DNA of 40,540 nucleotides from Neorhizobium sp. SHOUNA12A. Lineage in GTDB: Bacteria; Pseudomonadota; Alphaproteobacteria; Rhizobiales; Rhizobiaceae. The stretch covers positions 1 to 40,540 of the forward strand of contig NZ_JALBGV010000058.1 of assembly GCF_023006505.1 (NCBI RefSeq). Direction: 5' to 3'. This document shows, one piece after another, positions 33,185 to 40,540 of this stretch; the stretch's first letter is position 1, and every line of letters starts with the position of its first letter. Under the pieces are notes generated by a model. The model saw only the letters and a list, made by a program, of their open reading frames with translations, was not told where the DNA came from and did no database searches. A program made the translations under genes and the position numbers.

Positions 33185-33572
33185 CAGTCACGGCATGGAT
33201 TTTTGTCGTAAGACCGCCGCGACTTCGCCCAAGGCATCGATCCTGGTGATCCGCCTTCAGTGTTGCCGCCAAATGATGTACGCGAACGGAAGTGCCATCG
33301 ATCATTGTAACGCTATCATCCGACGGTCTCGTGAGCGCATCCATCAACCTGTCCCAGATTCCGGCCCTCATCCAGCGTCGAAAACGATTGTAGCAGGTCG
33401 TATAGGGGCAATATCGTTCCGGCATGTCACGCCAAGGCGCTCCAGACCGCAGAACCCAGAAGATACCGTTCAAGACCCTTTGGTCGTCAACAGGTGGCAC
33501 ACCACGCGGTTTGTTTGGCAACAATGGCTCGATCTTGCGCCATTCGAAGTCGGTCAGGTCATATCTGTTCAT
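33141..33572 (-). CDS. IS5-family (IS427 group) transposase OrfA
   Basis: 143 residues: MNRYDLTDFEWRKIEPLLP, GVPPVDDQRVLNGIFWVLRS, GAPWRDMPERYCPYTTCYNR and MIDGTSVRVHH. This is the N-terminal half of the DDE transposase including the first catalytic Asp in MIDGTS. In this group orfA and orfB are joined by ribosomal frameshifting; the overlap at 33141-33184 and the slippery ggcaaaggg region fit that, though a plain mutation is possible. The partner orfB has lost its own end to an IS3 fragment, so the element has lost its right terminal repeat and should not move by itself. Confidence 0.85.
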   Translation of the reverse strand: MNRYDLTDFEWRKIEPLLPNKPRGVPPVDDQRVLNGIFWVLRSGAPWRDMPERYCPYTTCYNRFRRWMRAGIWDRLMDALTRPSDDSVTMIDGTSVRVHHLAATLKADHQDRCLGRSRGGLTTKIHAVTDGKGLPNQDCHHTR

Positions 33573-33668
33573 GCGGAGCCTGAATCAGAATTGACAGCGA
33601 CAGGAAAGCCTTCTTCGTTACGGACGTTGAACCAGCTTATACTGCAGGTGCGGCAGCAGGAAACAAAG

Positions 33669-33944
33669 ATGAGCCTGAATATCGTAGTTGAAACTATCGA
33701 AGGTTTTGAACATCCAGCATGGGACGCCGTACGCCATGGACCAGATCGTGTGATCGCGGCGATCCTCACGTCTTTGCCGAGCATCGAAATACGCGACTTT
33801 GAGGGCGATCAGCTTCTCAGGCCAGCCGACTTCACGCTGTGGAGGAACGCAGCACCGGATGAGACTGAAGCAAGGTCGAGATACTTGGAGCTGTTAAAAA
33901 TCCTCGAAACGGACCCGAACTATTGGCTCCATCTGAGCTATTGA
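33669..33944 (+). CDS. Small acidic protein of unknown function
   Basis: 91 residues with AGGAAAC before the ATG at 33669. The sequence MSLNIVVETIEGFEHPAWDA, later RHGPDRVIAAILTSLPSIEI and a C-terminal ETDPNYWLHLSY, is acidic, has no signal peptide or membrane helix, and reads like a complete folded protein. I do not recognise it. It lies between an IS5 gene and IS3 debris, so it may be a passenger brought by, or a survivor of, the insertions. Small acidic orphan proteins in such places can be immunity proteins; that is speculation. Confidence 0.6.
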   Translation: MSLNIVVETIEGFEHPAWDAVRHGPDRVIAAILTSLPSIEIRDFEGDQLLRPADFTLWRNAAPDETEARSRYLELLKILETDPNYWLHLSY

Positions 33945-33983
33945 GGAGACTGAACCATCCTGCCAGCGATCTCAGCCAATAAG

Positions 33984-34003
33984 ATTTATGAGTTCACAGC
34001 CTA
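33984..34003 (+). repeat. 20-bp repeat also found at 22474-22493
   Basis: atttatgagttcac plus agccta; one mismatch to the copy at 22474. It adjoins the IS3 internal fragment at 34034-34187 in this copy. Confidence 0.5.
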
Positions 34004-34033
34004 GCACTACTTTGGCAGAATTGATTTTGAGGT

Positions 34034-34187
34034 CATAACCGACCTGCGGACATACTCGTTCCAGTGTCTGAACCACGTCTTCGCCTTTGTAATTGAAGCG
34101 TGCATCGACCGTCGGCGAGAAGCGAGAGAAGGTATCGACGACTGCCAAAACCCTGATCTAGCGGCCGGTAGCCAACTGGTCGTGAAC
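34034..34187 (-). pseudogene. IS3-family OrfB internal fragment with nonsense codon
   Basis: Minus-strand translation gives VHDQLATGR, a TAG at 34158-34160 where Lys is expected, then IRVLAVVDTFSRFSPTVDAR, FNYKGEDVVQTLERV and VGY. It matches the fragment at 11039-11330 in protein but differs at many bases, so it is a separate copy. It is collinear with the C-terminal piece at 32568-32812, suggesting that one IS3 copy was split by the IS5 element and the small gene. Confidence 0.8.
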
Positions 34188-34189
34188 GC

Positions 34190-34354
34190 GAGCTGAACTC
34201 CAAGCTCCATGCTGTTTGCGACGGCCATGGCCGACCGATGATCCTGGTTCTGAGCGAAGGGCAAATGAGCGACTGCAAAGGCGCTGTGCGGATACTCCCG
34301 CCTTCCCAAAGGCAAAGTCCTCGAAGATGGGCTCAAGCCGAATACCCCATCTGA
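34190..34354 (+). pseudogene. IS5-family transposase fragment
   Basis: Plus-strand frame reads ELNSKLHAVCDGHGRPMILV then LSEGQMSDCKGAV, the central region of a second IS5-type transposase (NSKLHAV and GQMSDYKGA pattern), and ends at a TGA (34352-34354). No complete ends are seen. It abuts the IS3 fragment head to tail. From 34355 to 34674 I see no gene. Confidence 0.75.
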
Positions 34355-34674
34355 GCCTAGCAGATCGAACTGACGCCTCCTAACGCGCAATGTGCAAATC
34401 CGATGCACGGTGACGCACCTTAAAACTGGATTTAGAGTTGTCAGACAATATGAGAAATAAAGATGATATCGATCTTTCATTGCTCCGATAGTGCATTTTG
34501 TCGAATCTTGCAGCGTTCCGGCCCGCCAAAGGTTGTGGAGCCGTAATATTCCGGAGAGGTCAAATCCTGACGACGCGGTAGACTTTCACCTCCACTGGAG
34601 GTAAGTATCGCCGCCGCAAGATTAGGATGCATTTGCGGCATCTACACGGATGATACGCACCATGGATCTTTGAA

Positions 34675-35682
34675 GTGATAAACGCAGGCTTCGTATCGGC
34701 GGCACCCAACGGGGAAATTTGGTCGCGCCAGTTTCCGTTTTTCGTGCCTGAGTGGGATGAGGTCCGTTTCTCCCTTGCCTGGGATGGGCAGGAGTGCGAC
34801 GTGTTGTTCGTCTATGACGTGCTGCCGAAGCCCTTACCCGCGGTCAAAGCAGCATATCGCGTCTTTGTTGCTTCAGAGCCTGGCACGATAAAAACATATC
34901 TCCCAGGATTTTTGTCCCAGTTCGACCTTGTTTTGACTACGGATATCGGTACGCGACATCCAAATGTCAGGTTCTCACAAGTTGGACTGCCATGGCACGT
35001 CGGGGTTTGGGAGAAGCCGGGGCAGCTGAAATCACGAGGTATCGGCTGGTGTGAGTTCGAAACCTTTCGCCCGGTAAAGACGAAACAAGTTTCTATCGTA
35101 TCGTCTAATAAAGCCTATACGCAAGGGCATCGCGAGCGACTTGCATTTGTCGAGCGCATAAAGACCTATTTCGGCGATGAAATTGATGTCTTCGGACGGG
35201 GTGTCAACGACTTTACCGATAAGATGGATGTACTTTCGGATTATCGATATCACATTGCGATCGAGAACTCGACATTTGACCATTACTGGACGGAGAAGCT
35301 TGCCGATCCATTTCTGACTCTTACCTATCCGATCTATCACGGCAGCAGAAACATACTGGAGTATTTCCCAAATGCGGCCTTGACGAGGATCGACATCCTC
35401 GATCATGAAAACGCTATTCGGGCGATCAAGCACGTGATCGAATCCGACACGGCAGAACGCGCATTGCCTTATCTGGAAGAATCACGTCGCCGCGTTCTCA
35501 ACGAACACAATCTGTTTGCGATTCTGTCAAGGATTGCCAAGGAAGTCGCCGGACCACGTAGTGGACTGGCACCTGCCAAGATATCGTCGCTGAAGCCGGA
35601 AAAGTCGTTTCGGACGAAGGGCCTGAAGCTCCGGAACTCGATCAGAAAACGATTTCAACAGCTCGTGGGCCTGTTCAGGTAA
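34675..35682 (+). CDS. GT10-family glycosyltransferase (alpha-1,3/4-fucosyltransferase-like)
   Basis: 335 residues, GTG start with a poor ribosome site. The C-terminal half has the GT10 donor-binding signature in diverged form: YRYHIAIENSTFDHYWTEKL then DPFLTLTYPIYHGSRNI, corresponding to the FxxxxENSxxxxYxTEK and P-Y-G motifs of alpha-1,3-fucosyltransferases. The N-terminal half has VFVASEPGTIKTYLP and FDLVLTTD. It probably uses GDP-fucose (or another GDP-deoxyhexose). No gmd or fcl gene is in the window. It lies 320 bp from the nearest IS scar, and its N-terminus might be shortened. First of three plus-strand transferase genes inside the direct repeats. Confidence 0.82.
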   Translation: MINAGFVSAAPNGEIWSRQFPFFVPEWDEVRFSLAWDGQECDVLFVYDVLPKPLPAVKAAYRVFVASEPGTIKTYLPGFLSQFDLVLTTDIGTRHPNVRFSQVGLPWHVGVWEKPGQLKSRGIGWCEFETFRPVKTKQVSIVSSNKAYTQGHRERLAFVERIKTYFGDEIDVFGRGVNDFTDKMDVLSDYRYHIAIENSTFDHYWTEKLADPFLTLTYPIYHGSRNILEYFPNAALTRIDILDHENAIRAIKHVIESDTAERALPYLEESRRRVLNEHNLFAILSRIAKEVAGPRSGLAPAKISSLKPEKSFRTKGLKLRNSIRKRFQQLVGLFR

Positions 35683-35782
35683 CTGTATCGTGGCTCTTGA
35701 CCAACCGTGAGCCGACGCAACGGGCCACGGCATCATCATGCATTGACAACGATGTGCGCCGAAAGCAGAAAGCTAACCTGAA

Positions 35783-36568
35783 ATGGCACCCGGGTGGCTG
35801 TATATGGCAGAAGACAATGCGCTCGAAATCGTCGTCGTCAACCTTGAGCGCTCGGCCGACCGTCGCGCCAAAATGATCACGACGCTTGCACCCTTTAGCC
35901 TGCCCTACGGCTTTTTCAATGCCGTCGAGGGTCGTAACGGCCACCCGCTTTTCGAAAAATTCGATCCGCGGCTTGCAGAGATCAGGCGTGGTTTCATCCT
36001 GAATGCCGGCGAGCTCGGTTGCTATGCCAGCCACTACCTGCTCTGGGAACGGAGCGTCAGGGAGAACAAGCCCCTGCTGATCTTCGAGGACGACGTCTCC
36101 ATCAACGGAAACTTTCTTGAGGCATACCGCTATGCTGCGGACAAAATCGGGACATACGGCCTCATTCGTTTTTCCGGACACAAGCAGCGCAGTTTCCGTG
36201 TCTGTGAAACATCCGGATCCGGCACAGACATTATCCGGTTCAAGATCGGGCCGCATGGCACCTCCAGTTACGCCGTGTCCCCGAAGGCGGCCGCCAAACT
36301 TCTGGCAAAGGCCGATGTGTGGTTCGAGCCGGTGGATTGCCATCTGGACCGCTTCTGGACGCATGGTGTCGGCAGTTACGGGGTTTGGCCCTTGCCGGTG
36401 ATCCACACGGCAGAAACAGCCGAGCAATCCGAAATCTGGCAAGGCGCCAAACGCGAGCGTAAGTCGGGACGCTTCCGCAAGTTGAGGGCCATCTACCGTG
36501 CCGGCGACGATATCGGCCGTTTTGTCTGCAATTTACCCAACATCGGGCGATGGCAGAATCGGGTTTGA
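35783..36568 (+). CDS. GT25-family LPS glycosyltransferase
   Basis: 261 residues from ATG 35783; an ATG at 35804 is possible and no start has a strong ribosome site. GT25 (LgtB/LpsA-type) hallmarks: IVVVNLERSADRRAKM at the N-terminus, GELGCYASHYLLWERSV, LLIFEDDVSIN with the metal-binding EDD, and SSYAVSPKAAAKLL near the middle. GT25 enzymes commonly add galactose or related sugars to LPS core or O-chain. No membrane helix. Spaced 100 bp after the GT10 gene and 54 bp before the GT11 gene. Confidence 0.9.
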   Translation: MAPGWLYMAEDNALEIVVVNLERSADRRAKMITTLAPFSLPYGFFNAVEGRNGHPLFEKFDPRLAEIRRGFILNAGELGCYASHYLLWERSVRENKPLLIFEDDVSINGNFLEAYRYAADKIGTYGLIRFSGHKQRSFRVCETSGSGTDIIRFKIGPHGTSSYAVSPKAAAKLLAKADVWFEPVDCHLDRFWTHGVGSYGVWPLPVIHTAETAEQSEIWQGAKRERKSGRFRKLRAIYRAGDDIGRFVCNLPNIGRWQNRV

Positions 36569-36622
36569 ACCAATTTCAGTTTCCTTGCGGTACGGAAGTG
36601 CCGAGATGCGAAAGACCAACCT

Positions 36623-37489
36623 GTGATCATCACGCGTATCCTCGGCGGCCTGGGCAACCAGATGTTTCAATATGCGGCCGGCCGTGCCTTGGCGATCGCC
36701 AATGACGCGGAGCTGAAGCTGGATCTGATCGAGATGGGCTCCTATAAGCTGCGGCCTTTCGCCTTGGATCAGTTCAATATACAGGCAGTGGTCGCGCAGC
36801 CCGATGAGGTCCCTGGCAAGCCGAAAAGGGGCCTCTTGCGTAAGTTCACGTCGGCCTTGAAGTCTGATCGTTCAAGCTGCGAGCGGATCGTCGAGAACGG
36901 TCTCGCCTTCGATAGCAAGGTACCAGCCTTACGCGGATCGTTGCATCTTTCCGGCTATTGGCAGAGCGAGCAATATTTCGCCTCATCGGCTGCCGCCATA
37001 CGCAGCGACTTCAGCCTGAAGTCGCCATTGAGCCCGGCGCGGCAAGAGTTGCTCGCCCTGATCGACGCCGCCACCGCGCCGGTTTCCATTCATGTCCGTC
37101 GTGGTGACTACGTCACCAGCCCCTCGGCAAATGCAGTCCACGGAACATGCGAGCCGTCCTGGTACCACGAGGCGATGCGCCGCATGCTTGACCGTGTCGG
37201 CGACGCGTCATTCTTCGTTTTTTCGGACGAACCGCAATGGGCACGAAGCAACCTGCAATCATCACGCCCGATGGTTTTTATTGAACCTCAAAACGATGGC
37301 CGGGATGGTGAAGACATGCACCTGATGGCTGCGTGCCATGCACAAATTATCGCTAATAGTTCGTTCAGTTGGTGGGGCGCATGGCTCAACCCACGTCCGG
37401 ACAAACACGTCATTGCCCCCAAGCAATGGTTCCGCGCACCAGACAAGGATGACAGAGATATCGTCCCGACGAACTGGGAACGTTTGTGA
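36623..37489 (+). CDS. GT11-family alpha-1,2-fucosyltransferase-like
   Basis: 288 residues, GTG start. It has the GT11 hallmarks: RILGGLGNQMFQYAAGRALA at the N-terminus, SIHVRRGDYV (the GDP-fucose-binding HxRRGDY motif), YHEAMRRM, FFVFSDEPQWA and the terminal ANSSFSWWGAWLN. Predicted reaction: transfer of fucose from GDP-fucose in alpha-1,2 linkage to a glycan acceptor. It ends 72 bp from the end of the convergent second ABC exporter gene. Together with GT10 it predicts a doubly fucosylated or fucose-rich glycan side chain. Confidence 0.93.
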   Translation: MIITRILGGLGNQMFQYAAGRALAIANDAELKLDLIEMGSYKLRPFALDQFNIQAVVAQPDEVPGKPKRGLLRKFTSALKSDRSSCERIVENGLAFDSKVPALRGSLHLSGYWQSEQYFASSAAAIRSDFSLKSPLSPARQELLALIDAATAPVSIHVRRGDYVTSPSANAVHGTCEPSWYHEAMRRMLDRVGDASFFVFSDEPQWARSNLQSSRPMVFIEPQNDGRDGEDMHLMAACHAQIIANSSFSWWGAWLNPRPDKHVIAPKQWFRAPDKDDRDIVPTNWERL

Positions 37490-37560
37490 ACCGACATGCG
37501 CGCAGGGCGGCTATCGGATGATGCGCTATGCGAAGCGGTGGGCGAAGTTGCCGCTCCTGC

Positions 37561-39372
37561 TCATTCAACGACAAGTGTATCGGACGATTGCAGGTTGTTC
37601 AGACGGGCATAAAGGCCGTCCTTGCTCTTGGCGAGCTCCTCGTGTGTACCTTCTTCAACCGCACGACCTTCATGCATTACAATAATCTTGTCGGCATTGA
37701 CGACCGTCGACAGGCGATGGGCGATGACGACCACGGTCCGCCCCCGCATGGTGGAATCGAGCGCTCTTTGCACGGCGGCTTCTGATTCATTGTCGAGTGC
37801 AGAAGTTGCTTCGTCGAGAAGGAGGATGGGCGCGTCGCGGACCAGTGCCCGGGCGATGGAAAGCCGCTGCCGCTGGCCGCCCGAGAGGGTCATGCCATTT
37901 TCGCCGACAGGCGTGTCGTAACCCATCGGTTGCGCAAGGATAAAGTCATGTGCATAGGCCTGCCGCGCAGCCTCCTCGACTTCCGCGTCGGTGGCCTCCG
38001 GCCGCCCATAGCGGATATTGTCGCGGATCGTCCCTTCGAACAGATAAGGCTGTTGCGTCACATAGGCGAGGGCATGTCGCAGCGAGGCTTTGGTAACACC
38101 GGCTATGTCCTGTCCGTCGATCAGGATCTGACCTTCGACCGGATCGTAGAAACGTGGTATCAGCGAGATGATAGTTGACTTTCCGGCACCCGACGGACCG
38201 ACCAGCGCAGTCGTCTTGCCGCCTTCCGCGACCAGACTGACGCCTCTCAGGATAGGGGCGCCGTTTCCATAGGCGAAAGCGACACCCTTCAGTTCGATCT
38301 GCGCATTGGTGATGACGAGATCTGGTGCGTTCGACTTTTCCCGCTGCAACGGCTGCATATCCAGCAAACTGTAGATCATCCTCGCGTTGACGACAGCGCG
38401 TTCGATCTGGACCTGCATTCTGGCAAGCCGGCGCGCTGGATCGTAAGCCATCAGAAGCGCGGTGATGAAGGCGAAGAAGGCGCCAGGCGGCACATTATCA
38501 TAGATAGAGCGGAAGGCGGCGTAGGCGATCACGCTAGAAATCGCCACGCCGGCAAACGTCTCTGTGAGCGGCGCGGTGCGTTCGGAGAGCCGGGCAATAC
38601 GGTTGCTTTGCCTTTCGGAGGTCTCGATGATGCGTCGAACCTTCTGCTCCAGCTGCTGCTCCATCGTGAATGCCTTGACTACGGTGATGCCCTGGATCGT
38701 TTCCTGCATGGCGCCGAGCACCTTGCTGCCCACCTCGACCGCTTCTCGCGTCACGCTACGCAGCCGCTGTGACACATGGCGGAGCGCAAAAATCAAAGGG
38801 GGTGCCACGGCAAATACGATCAGCGAGAGCACCCAGTCCTTTGAAACCATGACAGCGATCAGCGAGATGAGGGTCAGCAGATCGCGGGCGGTCGACGTGA
38901 TTATCAGGTTGAGAACATCTCTTATGCCGCCGATGTTCTGGCTGACCTGAGCGGCAAGATGCGCGGAACGAGCCTCTGCAAAAAAGCCTACCGAAAGCTT
39001 CATGAGATGCGAAAACAGACGCTGCTGATAACGGGCAACAATATTGTTGCCTATTTTGGAAAGCGTCACAGCCTGACCATAGGTCGCGAGGCCGCGAATG
39101 ACGAAGGCCGCAAAAATCGCGCCGCAGATGCCCAGAACAATATCGGCACGCTTATTGGCAAAAGCCTCGTTGACGACCGACTCCATGATCCAGGCGGTAA
39201 AGGCGGTGGACATGGCTGTCGCAACGAGGCAGAAGATCGCAAAGGCATAGCCCCGGATGTGATCCTTGCCGTTTTCGGCGATCACCCGCTTCAGGACGCT
39301 GGATATGGTACCAGAGTCCAAGTGGTGCTTTTTATTTTTCTTGGCGTTCAATAGGTTTTCCCGCTCCGGCAT
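37561..39372 (-). CDS. MsbA-like ABC exporter, copy 2
   Basis: 603 residues, identical to the product at 30575-32386 for residues 1-600, with VVE instead of ELK at the end. All ABC motifs are intact (GPSGAGKST, LSGGQ, ILLLDE, IAHRLST). Two intact identical copies imply a recent duplication or recombination product. This copy's upstream flank (39457 onward) leads to backbone-like sequence, whereas copy 1's upstream flank leads into IS3/IS5 debris. Confidence 0.93.
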   Translation of the reverse strand: MPERENLLNAKKNKKHHLDSGTISSVLKRVIAENGKDHIRGYAFAIFCLVATAMSTAFTAWIMESVVNEAFANKRADIVLGICGAIFAAFVIRGLATYGQAVTLSKIGNNIVARYQQRLFSHLMKLSVGFFAEARSAHLAAQVSQNIGGIRDVLNLIITSTARDLLTLISLIAVMVSKDWVLSLIVFAVAPPLIFALRHVSQRLRSVTREAVEVGSKVLGAMQETIQGITVVKAFTMEQQLEQKVRRIIETSERQSNRIARLSERTAPLTETFAGVAISSVIAYAAFRSIYDNVPPGAFFAFITALLMAYDPARRLARMQVQIERAVVNARMIYSLLDMQPLQREKSNAPDLVITNAQIELKGVAFAYGNGAPILRGVSLVAEGGKTTALVGPSGAGKSTIISLIPRFYDPVEGQILIDGQDIAGVTKASLRHALAYVTQQPYLFEGTIRDNIRYGRPEATDAEVEEAARQAYAHDFILAQPMGYDTPVGENGMTLSGGQRQRLSIARALVRDAPILLLDEATSALDNESEAAVQRALDSTMRGRTVVVIAHRLSTVVNADKIIVMHEGRAVEEGTHEELAKSKDGLYARLNNLQSSDTLVVE

Positions 39373-39456
39373 TTGCGCCGGATGTTAGTGCATATGCGGG
39401 CGTATTAAACGCTTGCCATCCATTTTGCCACCTCGGGCAACACGATTCGAACTGCC
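37572..39456. repeat. 1,885-bp direct repeat, copy 2
   Basis: Identical partner of 30586-32470. Recombination between the copies would remove 6,986 bp carrying the IS genes, the 91-residue gene and the GT10-GT25-GT11 cassette and leave one intact exporter gene. Confidence 0.95.
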
Positions 39457-39888
39457 TGTTGCATTCGCGCAAGCGCAAAAGCCAACGATTTGAGCTGATA
39501 TGGGGACGACTTGAGGTGATTCTGGGATGGTTCGCCCCCCTGCGGCATCAATCTGTTACGATTGTTTCATTCTGAAGCGAGGCCAATGGGCCGACGCCGA
39601 TATTTGCGCCTGAAATTAATCTTGCCAAGAGCGTCTGCTACCTCGGTGGTCTCGACGAGACCCGTGCCTGGTTGTGCGCCATCATCCCTGTCGCGAACCC
39701 GCGGTGGATTTCGTCGGCAAACCGAGCCATATGTCGTGACGATGGAGCCTGGTGCGGCACGCCCGCACACGATATTCCTGACATTCTCAGGAGAGTAGCT
39801 TCAATCAGACGATCATGGGCGCTCCCATCACGGAGGCCAAGCAACGCCTGACGAACAGCCAAGGGTGAGCGCGACAGGGAGCCGAGTC
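39457..39888. other. Intergenic region, no gene recognised
   Basis: About 430 bp between the second repeat and the exported-protein gene. Open frames on both strands are short, lack ribosome sites and match nothing I know. It forms the right border of the polysaccharide region. Confidence 0.45.
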
Positions 39889-40281
39889 CTAATTCGATCT
39901 TTCACAATCAGGAGCGGTTGAAATTCGAACGCCATCGGGACGACCGCGCTTGCTGCCGCGCTTCCCGTAACCGTCGATATCATAAAAGGCACGGTTCACT
40001 GACCTTATCCGCGGCTCATCGATATATCTTGAAGCTGCGGCCAAAGCCTGGCGGGGGCTGCAACCAGGTTGGGCATATCTGCGCTCATAACGCCTATCCT
40101 CGCGATAATATCGCCTGTCGTCGTCGCGATAATATCGCCTGTCATCGTCTGGTCTTACGATTCTAACGCCACCGTCGCGCAGGTCGAATTCCATTTGAGC
40201 CGCTGCCGGTCCGGGAAGGATGCTCATTCCCACAAGAAGGACCGAGATGCCCGTCAGCACAACAAATTGTTTCGCTTTCAT
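39889..40281 (-). CDS. Exported Arg/Asp/Tyr-rich protein (rhizobial antifreeze-like annotation)
   Basis: 130 residues with GGAGGAAGAA before the ATG at 40279-40281. The signal peptide is MKAKQFVVLTGISVLLVGMS with cleavage after AAAQ. The mature part has a repeat of about four DDRRYYR-like units (residues 44-68; the matching DNA repeats at 40096-40147 show tandem cgcgataatatcgcctgtcg-type units) and then a conserved domain CSPRQALAAASRYIDEPRIR with RSVNRAFYDIDGYGKRG. Rhizobial relatives are often labelled antifreeze protein; that function is not demonstrated. Probably periplasmic. It belongs to the chromosomal backbone. Confidence 0.78.
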   Translation of the reverse strand: MKAKQFVVLTGISVLLVGMSILPGPAAAQMEFDLRDGGVRIVRPDDDRRYYRDDDRRYYREDRRYERRYAQPGCSPRQALAAASRYIDEPRIRSVNRAFYDIDGYGKRGSKRGRPDGVRISTAPDCERSN

Positions 40282-40491
40282 TTCTTCCTCCGATGTTGGA
40301 CTCTACGTATAACGTTTGCAAGATGAACGGGAGCACAACAAATTCATCTACCGGGAAAACTAAGGCAGTCCTCATTGTGTTCCATTAGTGGAAATACGTA
40401 GGGCGGCTCCGAAAATAAGACCGTTAAAACCTAGTTGTTTGATCCCGGCATTTGATGGTGCATCATTTTCCTTGGCATGGAGGGAAGCACT

Positions 40492-40540
40492 ATGGGCCAG
40501 GTTTTACATGGGAGCGCCACGACGACAGAGGCAGTCCGTC
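40492..40540 (+). CDS. IS481-family transposase, N-terminal partial
   Basis: ATG at 40492 with GGAGGGAAG upstream. The 16 visible residues MGQVLHGSATTTEAVR match the start of rhizobial IS481-type transposases as I remember them. The rest is beyond the right edge. The element's left tip is probably near tgtttgatcc (about 40436), but without the other end this cannot be confirmed. Confidence 0.7.
   Translation, partial: MGQVLHGSATTTEAVR

Noticed and set aside
33150..33668. Plus-strand open frame leading into the 91-residue gene
   Set aside because: It is antisense to the IS5 orfA; only the part from the ATG at 33669 has its own ribosome site and coding character.
30586..39456. Composite transposon with the two repeats as insertion sequences
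   Set aside because: The repeat units encode an ABC exporter, not a transposase, and their borders have no inverted repeats.
40096..40147. Short tandem repeats that might suggest a CRISPR or iteron array
   Set aside because: They are codon repeats for DDRRYYR-like units inside a signal-peptide protein gene; no spacers and no replication gene.

Overview
The window looks like a chromosome or large replicon of a rhizobial alphaproteobacterium (Rhizobium/Agrobacterium-type). This rests on moderately high GC, DUF1236 and rhizobial 'antifreeze-like' exported proteins at the two ends, GTG/TTG starts with good Shine-Dalgarno sites, and IS3, IS5, IS66 and IS481 relatives typical of the group. Genus is an inference; no rRNA or tRNA gene was seen.

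Layout. Positions 1-4411 are backbone: small exported or membrane proteins and a NarL-type two-component pair. Positions 4922-39456 form a large surface-polysaccharide (O-antigen/capsule-like) accessory region, a mosaic of glycosyltransferases, methyltransferases, dTDP-sugar enzymes, PhyH-type dioxygenases and decayed insertion sequences. Positions 39889-40281 return to a backbone-like exported protein, and an IS481-family transposase starts at the right edge (40492).

Inside the accessory region: (i) 4922-10770 holds a GT-C-like membrane protein, a membrane-anchored GT2, a PhyH dioxygenase, a NeuD/PglD acyltransferase and a beta-propeller glycosidase-like protein. (ii) 11046-22096 is an about 11-kb block with a tightly overlapped operon (C-methyltransferase-like gene, broken PhyH, GT2, methyltransferase, NeuD stub, rfbA, wecE, rfbB), an IS66 scar and a 726-residue membrane protein. 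(iii) 22690-30492 carries WbqC-like, GT-C-like, FkbM, GT2, methyltransferase and two further glycosyltransferase-like genes. (iv) 30575-39372 has two copies of an MsbA-like ABC exporter gene in direct orientation, bracketing IS debris and a GT10-GT25-GT11 cassette.

Pathway reading: RfbA, RfbB and WecE together predict dTDP-4-amino-4,6-dideoxy-D-galactose, which a NeuD-like acyltransferase could N-acylate. GT10 and GT11 predict fucosyl additions, but no GDP-fucose synthesis genes are present here. The exporter(s) could move lipid-linked or lipid A-type products.

Most striking structure: the 11-kb block is flanked by the 10-bp repeat atcgccttta (11036-11045 and 22097-22106). Joining its two inner ends restores an IS3 orfB reading frame. 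Joining the two outer flanks restores a separate minus-strand gene (N-terminal part 22424-22097, C-terminal part 11045-10912). This is the signature expected if a circular DNA carrying the operon integrated by a single crossover between an IS3 gene and a resident gene at 10 bp of shared sequence. The second, 1,885-bp direct repeat around the fucosyltransferase cassette is compatible with a similar single-crossover event using long homology. I propose that this locus was assembled by serial capture of circular cassettes.
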